A DNA stretch of 17,828 nt from positions 1 through 17,828 of the forward strand of contig JASBTC010000227.1 in NCBI GenBank assembly GCA_030148625.1. The letters run 5' to 3'. Shown piece by piece: positions 6,001 to 13,362 of this stretch. Position 1 is the stretch's first letter. Every line of letters begins with the position of its first letter. Made by a program: the position numbers and the translations under genes. The notes under the pieces were generated by a model. The model did no database searches. It saw nothing but the letters and a program-made list of their open reading frames with translations, and was not told the origin of the DNA. Origin of the DNA: Sphingobium sp. (lineage in GTDB: Bacteria; Pseudomonadota; Alphaproteobacteria; Sphingomonadales; Sphingomonadaceae).

Positions 6001-7737
6001 ATGCGCATCAGCAAGACCCTGCAATGCCCGCTTCTTTTCGTCGCGCTTGCCGCATCCGCGGCGGCACCGGCCCTGGCGCAGTCCGCCAGGCCGGTCGCCG
6101 CGCCGGCGCAGGATGCGGGTCGCGCGGCTGCGGTCGATGCGCTGTTCGCGAGCGTCGGGCCCGCCGATCCCGGCGCGGCACTGGGCGTCTACAGCCAGGG
6201 CAAGCTCGTTTATGCCAAGGGCTATGGCATCGCCGACATGGAGGATGGCCGCGCGATCACGCCGCAGACGCAATTCCATGTGGCGAGCGTGTCGAAGGAA
6301 TTCGCGGCGTTCTCGATCGCGCTGCTGGCGCGCGAGGGCAAGGTGGATCTCAACGCCGATATCCGGCGCTATCTGCCCTATGTCCCCGATTTCGGCGAGG
6401 TCATCACCGTCAACCACCTGATCCATCACACCAGCGGCCTGCGCGATCAATGGTCGCTGTTCACGCTGGGCGGGCAGGATATGGACAATCGCCTGCGCCA
6501 GAAACAGGTCGTCAACATGGTGGCGCGCCAGCGCGGGCTGAATTTCAAGCCGGGCAGCGAATATAATTATTCCAACACCGGCTACACGCTGCTGGCGGAG
6601 ATCGTGCATGCGGTGAGCGGCAAGACTTTGCGCCAGTTCACCGACGAGCGCATCTTCAAGCCGCTGGGCATGACCAGGACCTTCTTCTTCGACGATGTCG
6701 ACGAGATCGTGCCGGGCCGCGCGCAATCCTATAATCGCGAGAGCCCGGACAAGCCGTGGAAGCGCGAGCTGCTCAACTACGACAATGCCGGCGCGACCAG
6801 CCTGTTCACCACCGTCGAAGACCTCACCAAATGGGCGGGCAATTTCACCAATCCGGTGGTCGGCGATCGTGCGCTGATCGATCAGGTGACGACCAACGGC
6901 ACGCTCTCCAACGGCAAGCCGATCACGTACGGCTTCGCGTTGCAGCGTACCAAGATCGGCGGGCGCGAGGTGATCACCCATTCAGGCGCCGATGCCGGTT
7001 TCCGCGCGATCTTCGTCTATTATCCGGGACAGGATTTCGCGGTGGCGATCACCGCGAACACGCCGTTCGACGCGGCCGGCAAGAATTTCGGTTTCGACCT
7101 GGCGGCGCGGGTCGCGGCGATCGCGGATCTCTACCTGCCCAAGGTTCCGGCGCCCGCCGTTCCCGCTGCCGATGCGAAGCCGAATCCCGCGCCGCTGGCC
7201 GGCACCTATTTCAACCCCTATGCCCACAGCCTGAAGCTGGAGGCACGCACCGACGGGCTCTACGCCGATTTCGGTTATGGCAAGCCGAGCAAGCTGACCC
7301 AGCGCGCCAACGGCACCTTCGATTCCGGTCCGCCGGTGCGCAGCTATTTCAATCCGATCAAGGCCGCTGACGGCACCATCACTGCGCTGGAACAGGTGAC
7401 GCCCGAGGAATCGCGCACCACCCGCTACGACCGCATCACGCCGGCCACGCCGACGGCGGCCGCGCTCGCCGACTTTGCCGGCAATTATTACAGCGACGAA
7501 CTCGACGTGACCTATACGATCGCGGTGGAGGGCGACCATCTGGCCGTCCGCTCGATCTGGATGCCCGATCCGGTCTCGCTGACCGGCGTGGTCGCGGATC
7601 GTTTCGAATCCGGATCCGGGATGCTGGGTGTCGTCGCCTTCGATCGCGATGCGCAGGGCAAGGTCACCGGCCTGAAGATCCATGGCGGCCGCGTCCGCAA
7701 CGTCGCGCTGCGCCGTCTGAACGGCCCGCTTTCCTGA
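6001..7737 (+). CDS. Secreted serine hydrolase, beta-lactamase/D-aminopeptidase (S12) family
   Basis: A 578-residue protein with a signal peptide (1-27, ending APALAQ), so periplasmic. The penicillin-binding-protein-like catalytic domain covers about residues 40-375 and carries all three motifs: SVSK (nucleophile Ser96, Lys99), YSN (Tyr190-Asn192) and HSG (His327-Gly329, at the KTG position, as in class C-like esterases and D-aminopeptidases). The surrounding blocks LIHHTSGLRDQW, KPGSEYNYSNTGY and AGATSLFTTVEDLTKW are typical of the family. The last 200 residues hold two beta-rich lipocalin-like segments (about 398-470 and 485-575), each opening with a G-x-Y motif (LAGTYFNPY and FAGNYYSDE), as in the C-terminal domains of S12 D-aminopeptidases. 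Members hydrolyse peptides, esters or D-amino-acid amides; which applies here is not visible. It faces the D-aminoacylase-type gene across a shared regulatory region. Confidence 0.9.
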   Translation: MRISKTLQCPLLFVALAASAAAPALAQSARPVAAPAQDAGRAAAVDALFASVGPADPGAALGVYSQGKLVYAKGYGIADMEDGRAITPQTQFHVASVSKEFAAFSIALLAREGKVDLNADIRRYLPYVPDFGEVITVNHLIHHTSGLRDQWSLFTLGGQDMDNRLRQKQVVNMVARQRGLNFKPGSEYNYSNTGYTLLAEIVHAVSGKTLRQFTDERIFKPLGMTRTFFFDDVDEIVPGRAQSYNRESPDKPWKRELLNYDNAGATSLFTTVEDLTKWAGNFTNPVVGDRALIDQVTTNGTLSNGKPITYGFALQRTKIGGREVITHSGADAGFRAIFVYYPGQDFAVAITANTPFDAAGKNFGFDLAARVAAIADLYLPKVPAPAVPAADAKPNPAPLAGTYFNPYAHSLKLEARTDGLYADFGYGKPSKLTQRANGTFDSGPPVRSYFNPIKAADGTITALEQVTPEESRTTRYDRITPATPTAAALADFAGNYYSDELDVTYTIAVEGDHLAVRSIWMPDPVSLTGVVADRFESGSGMLGVVAFDRDAQGKVTGLKIHGGRVRNVALRRLNGPLS

Positions 7738-7760
7738 AGGTCGCGCGGAGGCGGATCGTT

Positions 7761-7792
7761 TTTCCGGCCACTAGGCCGGAAACCCGCTTTTC
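7761..7792 (+). terminator. Probable intrinsic terminator of the serine hydrolase gene
   Basis: TTTCCGGCC (7761-7769) pairs perfectly with GGCCGGAAA (7774-7782) around the tetraloop ACTA, and a short TTTT follows at 7788-7791, within 30 bases of the stop codon. Its 3' half also resembles the REP-like element at 2623-2660, so it may be a repeat doing terminator duty. Confidence 0.6.
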
Positions 7793-7800
7793 GGCATGAT

Positions 7801-7837
7801 ACCGGATCTTGATGAGTCGAACGCATCGAGATCCGGT
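7801..7837. terminator. Long hairpin between convergent serine hydrolase and LysR genes
   Basis: Arms of 14 bases (7801-7814 and 7824-7837, ACCGGATCTTGATG against CATCGAGATCCGGT) pair with a single T-G wobble around a nine-base loop. It ends one base before the LysR stop codon, so it is placed to act on transcripts from the convergent genes. There is no T-tract; it could equally be a dispersed repeat. Confidence 0.5.
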
Positions 7838-7838
7838 C

Positions 7839-8741
7839 TCAGGCCAGAATTTCACGCGCGAGCAGGTCGGCGAGCCAGTCCGCAAAGACCTGCAATCGCT
7901 GCGACAGATGCTGGCGATGCGGATAGAGCAAGGTCATCGGCAAGGGGGCCGCGCGGTGATCCGGCATCACTTCGACCAGCTCGCCGGCGGCGAGATGCGC
8001 TCTTACGTCATAGGCGGGTATCTGGATGAGGCCGAGCCCCGCCTGGCAACAGGCGATATAGGCTTCTGCACTGTTGACGGTGACGGACCCCGTCATGGCC
8101 ATCGTCTTCACCGTGCCGTCCTCCGCCCATTCCCAGTCCTCGACCCGGCCGCTCGATGGCGAAGCATAGCGAACCGCCCGATGGCGATGGAGATCGCCGG
8201 GTGCCGTAGGAATGCCGTAGCGCGCGATATAGTCCGGGCTGGCGACGTTGATCAGCGACAGTTCGCCGATCGAACGGGCGATCATACCGGAATCGGCGAG
8301 CGGCCCGACCCTCAGCACGCAGTCGATGCTTTCTTCGACCAGATTGACCGCGCGATCGGTGACGCCCAGGCGGATCTCGATATCGGGATAGCGGGCGAAG
8401 AAGCCGGGCAGTGCAGGGGCGATGACGATCCGCCCGATCCGGCCCGGCACGTCGATGCGCAGCATGCCGCTCGGTCCGGCCGCGGCCTGGCGGAACAGGC
8501 TCTCGGTCTCCTCGACATCGGCGATCACTCTCATGCAGCGATCGTAAAATGTGGCGCCGTCCTGCGTTGGCGTGACCCGGCGGGTCGTACGATGCAGCAA
8601 GCGCGTGCCCACGCGCGCTTCCAGGTCCTGGATCGCGGCCGAGACCGACGATCTCGGCATGCCGAACATGTCGGCCGCGCGGGTGAAGCTGGCGCATTCG
8701 ACGACACGGACGAAGATCCTGAAAAGGTCGATACGATCCAT
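7839..8741 (-). CDS. LysR-family transcriptional regulator
   Basis: A 300-residue protein of standard LysR length. Residues 1-60 form the winged helix-turn-helix: FRIFVRVVECASFTRAADMFGMPRSSVSAAIQDLEARVGTRLLHRTTR, split here as FVRVVECASFTRAA (turn) and SSVSAAIQDLEARVG (recognition helix). Residues from about 90 to 295 are the two-lobed substrate-binding domain, with the LRIDVPGRIG opening and GLGLIQIPAYDV near the second hinge. The DFF-type subgroup with TRRVTPTQDG is common in proteobacteria and often controls an adjacent oxidoreductase. It is divergent from the SDR gene, with a perfect palindrome between them, so it most likely regulates that gene and itself. The effector is unknown. The Shine-Dalgarno signal is weak (GAG only). 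Confidence 0.92.
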   Translation of the reverse strand: MDRIDLFRIFVRVVECASFTRAADMFGMPRSSVSAAIQDLEARVGTRLLHRTTRRVTPTQDGATFYDRCMRVIADVEETESLFRQAAAGPSGMLRIDVPGRIGRIVIAPALPGFFARYPDIEIRLGVTDRAVNLVEESIDCVLRVGPLADSGMIARSIGELSLINVASPDYIARYGIPTAPGDLHRHRAVRYASPSSGRVEDWEWAEDGTVKTMAMTGSVTVNSAEAYIACCQAGLGLIQIPAYDVRAHLAAGELVEVMPDHRAAPLPMTLLYPHRQHLSQRLQVFADWLADLLAREILA

Positions 8742-8764
8742 TGGTGCCGCTCATTGTTCGCCTG

Positions 8765-8785
8765 TTCTGACATGTCATGTCAGAA
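8765..8785. promoter_or_regulatory. Perfect 21-bp palindrome, probable operator of the LysR/SDR pair
   Basis: The arm TTCTGACATG and its exact reverse complement flank a single T (centre 8775). The site lies 24 bases before the LysR start codon and 88 bases before the SDR start. Its position and symmetry fit a binding site for the divergent LysR protein, although it does not show a canonical T-N11-A box in an obvious way. Confidence 0.65.
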
Positions 8786-8872
8786 TGATCGGCTTTATGG
8801 CAACAATCGAGCGTGTAGATTCGCCTTCGACGGAGCGGTGGACGTCTCCGGCAACGAGCAGGAGGCGTGCGC

Positions 8873-9646
8873 ATGGCCGATCATGGCATCAAGGGAAAGA
8901 CCGTCCTCATCGCGGGCGGTGCGAAGAATCTCGGCGGGCTGCTGGCCCGCGACCTGGCCGGGCAGGGCGCGAAGGCGATCGCCATCCACTATAACAGCCC
9001 GGCGACGAAAGACGCCGCTCTCGAAACCGTCGCCGCGATCGAAGCTGCCGGCGCGCAAGCCGTCGCCTTTCAGGGCGACCTGACCACGGCAGGCGCGATC
9101 GAAAGGCTGTTCGCAGATGTGATCGCCGTCATCGGCAATCCCGACATCGCGATAAATACGGTCGGCAAGGTGTTGAAGAAGCCCCTCATCGAAATCAGCG
9201 AAGCCGAATATGACGAGATGACCGCCATCAATTCCAAGTCGGCATTCTTCTTCCTGAAGGAGGCGGGGCGTCATCTGAACGACAATGGCAAGATCGTCAC
9301 CCTGGTCACTTCGTTGCTCGGTGCGTTCACGCCCTTTTATGCGGCTTATGCCGGCACCAAGGCACCGGTCGAACATTATACCCGCGCGGCGGCGAAGGAA
9401 TTTGGCGAACGGGGCATTTCGGTGACGGCGATCGGGCCGGGGCCGATGGATACGCCATTCTTCTATCCGGCCGAAAGCGCGGATGCCCAAGCCTATCACA
9501 AGACGGCAGCCGCGCTCTCCGCATTCACGAAGACCGGGCTCACCAATATCGAGGACATCGTTCCCTTCATCCGCTTCCTGGTGTCGGACGGCTGGTGGAT
9601 GACTGGCCAGACGATCCTCGTGAACGGCGGCTATACGACCAAATAG
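8873..9646 (+). CDS. Short-chain dehydrogenase/reductase (SDR)
   Basis: A 257-residue classical-length SDR. Residues 8-30 form the Rossmann nucleotide-binding segment, with GGAKNLGG (15-22) in place of the usual TGxxxGxG. The NNAG motif is NTVG (95-98). The catalytic set is Asn120, Ser147, Tyr159 and Lys163, the last two in YAGTK. GPGPMDTPFF (188-197) is the PG motif after the active site, and the C-terminus has a typical MTGQTILVNGGY. It should oxidise or reduce an alcohol/carbonyl with NAD(P)H; the substrate is not readable. I chose the ATG at 8873, seven bases after AGGAGG (8860-8865), over an in-frame GTG at 8867. It is divergent from and probably controlled by the LysR gene, and its stop lies 11 bases from the convergent DJ-1 gene. 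Confidence 0.92.
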   Translation: MADHGIKGKTVLIAGGAKNLGGLLARDLAGQGAKAIAIHYNSPATKDAALETVAAIEAAGAQAVAFQGDLTTAGAIERLFADVIAVIGNPDIAINTVGKVLKKPLIEISEAEYDEMTAINSKSAFFFLKEAGRHLNDNGKIVTLVTSLLGAFTPFYAAYAGTKAPVEHYTRAAAKEFGERGISVTAIGPGPMDTPFFYPAESADAQAYHKTAAALSAFTKTGLTNIEDIVPFIRFLVSDGWWMTGQTILVNGGYTTK

Positions 9647-9657
9647 GCTGGCCGGCG

Positions 9658-10851
9658 TTACGGCGCCGACGCGGCAGCCGCTGGCCGCTTTAATCCGCGC
9701 AGATGCCGGGCCGGATATTCCAGCTGCATGGCGACCATTTTTGCCGTGGAAGCGCCATAGCGGGCCTCGATGTTCCGGAGTGCGTCGTATAATTCGGCTG
9801 TCGCCGGTTTCCCGGCGAGCGACATGGTCCGCTGCCGGAGAGGCGCGTCGCGGGCGATCTCGTCGGGAACCACGCGCGTGCCGTTCGCTGTCCGGATCGG
9901 CGCACCGGATGCGGACCATGTCACGGCTTTCGACCGGTAAGTGCGCGACCAGGCGTCGGCGGTCAGCGCAAGCGAGACTTCGTCGATCCCGGGATGCAGG
10001 GGGATGATCCGCTTTTCGGTCCTCCAGAAGAAGAGCCGGTTGCGCAGCGCGGTGGTGGCGAAGCGCCGGGTCAGCAGAAACTCCGAACCGTCGTGCCGCG
10101 CATCCCAGTCGTCCACCCCCAGATTGCGGGCCACGGCCATCGCCTTTTCACGCCCGGCGATCGCTTCGATCAGCGACAGCGTCGCCGGTATCGACGCCGT
10201 GATTCCCGTCGTCGTCATCACGCCGCGATCGATCACGAAACGGCGGTTCGGCACATAATGGATCGTCGGATTCTCCCGGAGCAGCGCATTCCGGGAATAC
10301 CAGTGCGTCGTCGCCCGCCGTCCGTCGAGCAAGCCCGCCGCGGCGACGATCTTCGCGCCGACGCAGACGCCGATCACCACGGCGCCTTTGGACGATTGCC
10401 GGGCCAGCCATGTCAGCACGGCCGGATCATCCTCGCGCGACATTGCGGGAACGATGACATAGTCGGCGCCTTCGGGATGGTTTTCGTCGAACTCGGCGAC
10501 GGTGGCGTCGGGCATCACCGACAGCGCCGGATACAGCGTCACGTTCCCGGGCCGGGTGGCCAGCGCCACGACATCCGCGACATCCGCCCGGCGAAGAATG
10601 CCATAGGGCATGATATAGTCGGTCGTCTCGGTCGCGTCGTTTATGCCGATGATCGCGATCAGGGGGCGCCTTCGCCGGTTGGGGGCTAGCGCCGCCAGAG
10701 TCGCCCGTATTTCGTCCGCTGCGATGGGGCGGGGCGTCGTCGATTCCGGCTGCGCGGGCAGCAAGGCGATCCAGGTCGCGAAACCCGCGATCGCGAGCAT
10801 CACCGTCCCCAGCAGAGCCAGCCAGATCGTCCGTGTCCTCATTCTGGCCAA
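9658..10851 (-). CDS. Membrane-anchored DJ-1/PfpI (GATase1-like) protein without HTH domain
   Basis: A 397-residue protein starting at TTG: GGGGAGGAG (10869-10861) sits nine bases upstream, whereas the in-frame ATG at 10842 would be 18 bases away. A single transmembrane helix (residues 9-31) after an Arg-rich start predicts an anchor with the rest in the periplasm. Residues 62-235 form a DJ-1/PfpI domain: PLIAIIGIND at the start, then GVCVGAKIVAAAGLLDGRRA with the nucleophile-elbow Cys163, TTHW (181-184), and TTTGITASIPATLSLIEAIAG. The arrangement is that of GlxA-type regulators, but the AraC DNA-binding domain is missing; instead there is a C-terminal extension of about 150 residues without recognised motifs. 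Function is unknown; a ligand-sensing or amidase-like role is possible. It is divergent from the TMEM175 gene. Confidence 0.82.
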   Translation of the reverse strand: MARMRTRTIWLALLGTVMLAIAGFATWIALLPAQPESTTPRPIAADEIRATLAALAPNRRRRPLIAIIGINDATETTDYIMPYGILRRADVADVVALATRPGNVTLYPALSVMPDATVAEFDENHPEGADYVIVPAMSREDDPAVLTWLARQSSKGAVVIGVCVGAKIVAAAGLLDGRRATTHWYSRNALLRENPTIHYVPNRRFVIDRGVMTTTGITASIPATLSLIEAIAGREKAMAVARNLGVDDWDARHDGSEFLLTRRFATTALRNRLFFWRTEKRIIPLHPGIDEVSLALTADAWSRTYRSKAVTWSASGAPIRTANGTRVVPDEIARDAPLRQRTMSLAGKPATAELYDALRNIEARYGASTAKMVAMQLEYPARHLRGLKRPAAAASAP

Positions 10852-10962
10852 TTCGGGACGCTCCTCCCCAGAGTTGCCGCAAGGCTATCGGACTCGGCCC
10901 ATGCGGGAGATGACATATTTCGGGCGGAAACTGCCATGTGCCGGCCCGCGAAGCGCACGAAA

Positions 10963-10975
10963 CGGCGCTGCGCCG
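10963..10975. repeat. Short perfect palindrome in the DJ-1/TMEM175 intergenic region
   Basis: CGGCGC and GCGCCG flank one T. The 219-base divergent region (10852-11070) around it should hold promoters for both genes, but I could not identify convincing boxes. In GC-rich DNA a palindrome of this size can arise by chance. Confidence 0.25.
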
Positions 10976-11070
10976 ATGAAACGGAGCCGTTCCTTCCGAT
11001 TGGGTGCGGATGGCGAAACGACTTCGGGTCGGCTATTTCCCCGCGCGGAACAGCGTCGGGGACCATGTTC

Positions 11071-11733
11071 ATGGCGGAACCATCGATCGACCAGCTTGAT
11101 CCGGCTCATGAGCGGCTGACCTTCTTCTCCGACGCCGTGTTCGCCATCGCGATCACGCTCCTCGTCATCGAAATCGAGGTGCCCCATCTCGAAACCGCCG
11201 ACTGGCGACAGGTTCCCGGGGCGCTGGCGGGCCTGTCCCACAGCTTCTTCGGTTATGTGCTGAGCTTTCTCGTCATCGGCCGTTTCTGGGTCGGCCATCA
11301 CACCACGATGCAGTTCCTGGACCGGCACATAGGCAGCATCACCTGGCCCAACCTCCTCATGCTGCTGTTCATCGCGTTCATGCCCTTTGCGACGGCCTTT
11401 ATGAGCGAGAATCTGCACAATCCGGGCGCGGTTCAATTCTACAATGCAGTGCTGCTCGCCGTGGCGCTCTGCTACAGCTGGATCGTGCATATCGCGACCG
11501 ACGCCCGCCACGTCCGGCCGGGCATCTCCGCCGAACGACGCACGATGTGGCGGGGGCGCAGCATCGGGGTCATCCTCACGGTCGTCCTGACTCTGGCGGT
11601 CACGCCCTTCAGCGTGCGATGGCCCGGCATCGGGCAACTCATGCTCGTGGCCATGCCGGTCGTGCAGCGGCTGACCGTCCATATCCTGGCGCGCAATGCG
11701 AAGCTTGCGCGGCAGCCGGAAGAAGCGGCCTGA
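11071..11733 (+). CDS. TMEM175-family membrane protein (putative potassium channel)
   Basis: A 220-residue integral membrane protein with about six hydrophobic segments, the length of one bacterial TMEM175 subunit. The family signature is present in the first helix: RLTFFSDAVFAIAITLLVIE, with FSD at residues 19-21 following Arg15. Further family-like blocks are FVIGRFWVGHHT-type residues in helix 3 and LLMLLFIAFMPFATAFM in helix 4. Bacterial TMEM175 proteins assemble as tetramers and conduct potassium. I chose the ATG at 11071 because GGGGA ends eight bases before it; the ATG at 11065 is too close to that site, and the longer upstream frame has a non-membrane Arg-rich leader. The GlxA-type gene follows 61 bases downstream on the same strand. 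Confidence 0.85.
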   Translation: MAEPSIDQLDPAHERLTFFSDAVFAIAITLLVIEIEVPHLETADWRQVPGALAGLSHSFFGYVLSFLVIGRFWVGHHTTMQFLDRHIGSITWPNLLMLLFIAFMPFATAFMSENLHNPGAVQFYNAVLLAVALCYSWIVHIATDARHVRPGISAERRTMWRGRSIGVILTVVLTLAVTPFSVRWPGIGQLMLVAMPVVQRLTVHILARNAKLARQPEEAA

Positions 11734-11764
11734 CCGGCCGGACGCATTGCGGTTACGGATTGTC

Positions 11765-11781
11765 CGAAATCGTATATTTCG
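11765..11781 (+). promoter_or_regulatory. Dyad with -10-like box before the GlxA-type gene
   Basis: CGAAAT (11765-11770) and ATTTCG (11776-11781) are exact inverted repeats around five bases, overlapping TATATT (11773-11778), a good -10 box 17 bases before the start codon. No clear -35 is visible. It suggests the gene has its own regulated promoter. Confidence 0.4.
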
Positions 11782-11794
11782 AGCACAGGCAGCC

Positions 11795-12757
11795 ATGAAA
11801 CGAACGATCGCCTTTGTGATTTTTCCGGGCTTTCAACTGCTCGACGTCGCCGGCCCGATCGCGGCCTTCGAAATTGCCGAGCGTTACTGTCCGGACAGCT
11901 ACGGTCTTCGGGTCGTGTCGCCCGGCGGTGGTTCGATCACATCCTCTTCTGGCATGGCGCTGGCATCGGCCCCGCTGCCGCCGGGCCGTGTCGATACCGC
12001 GCTGATTTCGGGCGGCGACATCGCCAAAAGCCTTGCCGTCGCCAGGGACATCGTCGCCTGGCTTACCCATGTTCGCGCGCGCCGTTTCGCCAGCGTCTGT
12101 TCCGGCGCCTATCTGCTTGCCGAGGCGGGGCTGCTGCGTGGCCGAAAGGCGACGACGCATTGGGCGAATTGCGACGACTTCGCCAGGCGCTATCCGGACG
12201 TCCGGCTCAATCGGGAACGCATCTTCGTTCGGGACGAGCATGTGTGGACCTCCGCCGGGATCACGGCCGGCATCGATCTGGCGCTGGCCCTGATCGAGGC
12301 CGATCTGGGCGAACATGTCGCGCGGCGCACCGCGCAGCAGCTCGTGGCGTATCACCCCCGGCCGGGCGGCCAGTCGCAATTCGCCGCCTTTGTCGAACTG
12401 GGCGGGCACAGCGGTCGTTTCGGTGACCTGATCGGCTGGATGCGGGAACGGATCGCGGATCCGCTGCCCGTCGAAAGCCTTGCCGATCGCGCCGGGATGA
12501 GCCCGCGCCATTTCGCGCGCGTCTTCGCCGCCGAAACGGGGCTGACCCCGGCAAAGGCGGTCGAGCGGCTGCGGCTGGAGATCGCCCGGGCGGCGGTCGA
12601 GACCGGGCACGACACCCTGGATCGCATTGCCCTGAAGACGGGGTTCGACGGACCGGGGCGCATGCGCCGGGCCTTTCTGCGCGCCTTCGGCCAGCCGCCG
12701 CAGGCGCTGAGACGCGCCGCCATGGGGCGCATCCCGCGGCCGCCCGGCGATCGCTGA
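11795..12757 (+). CDS. GlxA-type transcriptional regulator (DJ-1/PfpI plus AraC HTH)
   Basis: A 320-residue cytosolic protein of the usual length for this family. Residues 1-170 are the DJ-1/PfpI sensor domain: MKRTIAFVIFPGFQLLDVAGP opens it (the first 19 or so residues are diagnostic), FASVCSGAYLLAEAGLL carries Cys102, and WTSAGITAGIDLALALIE closes it. Residues 212-305 are an AraC-type DNA-binding domain with two helix-turn-helices: DPLPVESLADRAGMSPRHFA, RVFAAETGLTPAKAVERLRL and IALKTGFDGPGRMRRAF. Such proteins are often activators of amine or stress-response catabolic genes; no target can be named here. The ATG at 11795 is fixed by the conserved N-terminus although only a weak AGG lies upstream. 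It follows the TMEM175 gene. Confidence 0.93.
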   Translation: MKRTIAFVIFPGFQLLDVAGPIAAFEIAERYCPDSYGLRVVSPGGGSITSSSGMALASAPLPPGRVDTALISGGDIAKSLAVARDIVAWLTHVRARRFASVCSGAYLLAEAGLLRGRKATTHWANCDDFARRYPDVRLNRERIFVRDEHVWTSAGITAGIDLALALIEADLGEHVARRTAQQLVAYHPRPGGQSQFAAFVELGGHSGRFGDLIGWMRERIADPLPVESLADRAGMSPRHFARVFAAETGLTPAKAVERLRLEIARAAVETGHDTLDRIALKTGFDGPGRMRRAFLRAFGQPPQALRRAAMGRIPRPPGDR

Positions 12758-12882
12758 CCGGCACGGGCCACGCCGCGGCCTTCGCATCATTTGGCATGAA
12801 ATGCGCGAAGGACGACATTTCTGCTAGTTGCCGTTCATTCTAGATTTGCCGGCATGCCCTTCCTCGGCAAGGAGAACAGACG

Positions 12883-13293
12883 GTGACGAAGATGATCTTT
12901 GTGAACCTCCCGGTGGCGGACATCCCGGCCGCCACTTCATTCTATCAGTCGATAGGATGCGGGAAGAATGAAGCGTATAGCGATGAAAAGGCGTCGAGCA
13001 TGATGTGGTCGGACCAGATCACCTTTCAGCTGCTCGCCCGCGACTATTTCGCGACCTTCACGCCCAGGGCGGTGTCGGATGCACGGACGGCGACCGAAGT
13101 GTTGATCGCGCTGACATGCGAAACGCGCGATCAGGTGGATGAAACGATCGCCGTGGCGGCGGCGGCGGGCGGGAGCGCCGACCCGCGCAGCGCGATGGAT
13201 CTCGGCTTCATGTACAATCGCAGCTTCGAAGATCCCGATGGACATATTTTCGAGCTGGTGTGGATGAATCCCGAGGGAATGCCGCAGCAATGA
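12883..13293 (+). CDS. VOC superfamily (glyoxalase/bleomycin-resistance fold) protein
   Basis: A 136-residue cytosolic protein starting with GTG at 12883, supported by AAGGAG (12869-12874) eight bases upstream. It has the two beta-alpha-beta-beta-beta halves of the VOC fold: IFVNLPVADIPAATSFYQSIG (5-25) opens the first, and the second ends in FEDPDGHIFELVWM (115-128), whose Glu124 is the usual metal-ligand position. The expected first-half ligand is not obvious. The sequence resembles proteins annotated as glyoxalase/extradiol-type lactoylglutathione lyases of unknown substrate. It stands alone, convergent with the HAD-UbiA gene. Confidence 0.85.
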   Translation: MTKMIFVNLPVADIPAATSFYQSIGCGKNEAYSDEKASSMMWSDQITFQLLARDYFATFTPRAVSDARTATEVLIALTCETRDQVDETIAVAAAAGGSADPRSAMDLGFMYNRSFEDPDGHIFELVWMNPEGMPQQ

Positions 13294-13362
13294 AGTGATT
13301 TCGAGGCGGTCTTTTCCGGGAAGCGCTCCAGGCGGATCATCGCTACTCGGTTGGCCGGCCTC

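Noticed and set aside
5887..6981. Minus-strand open frame (364 codons) opposite the serine hydrolase gene
   Set aside because: It is antisense to the catalytic domain with intact SxxK, YxN and HSG motifs and also covers the promoter dyad.
8873..9646. SDR considered as the DprE2-type epimerase partner of the UbiA pathway
   Set aside because: It is paired with its own LysR regulator, lies about 4 kb from the UbiA operon, and no DprE1-like FAD oxidase accompanies it.
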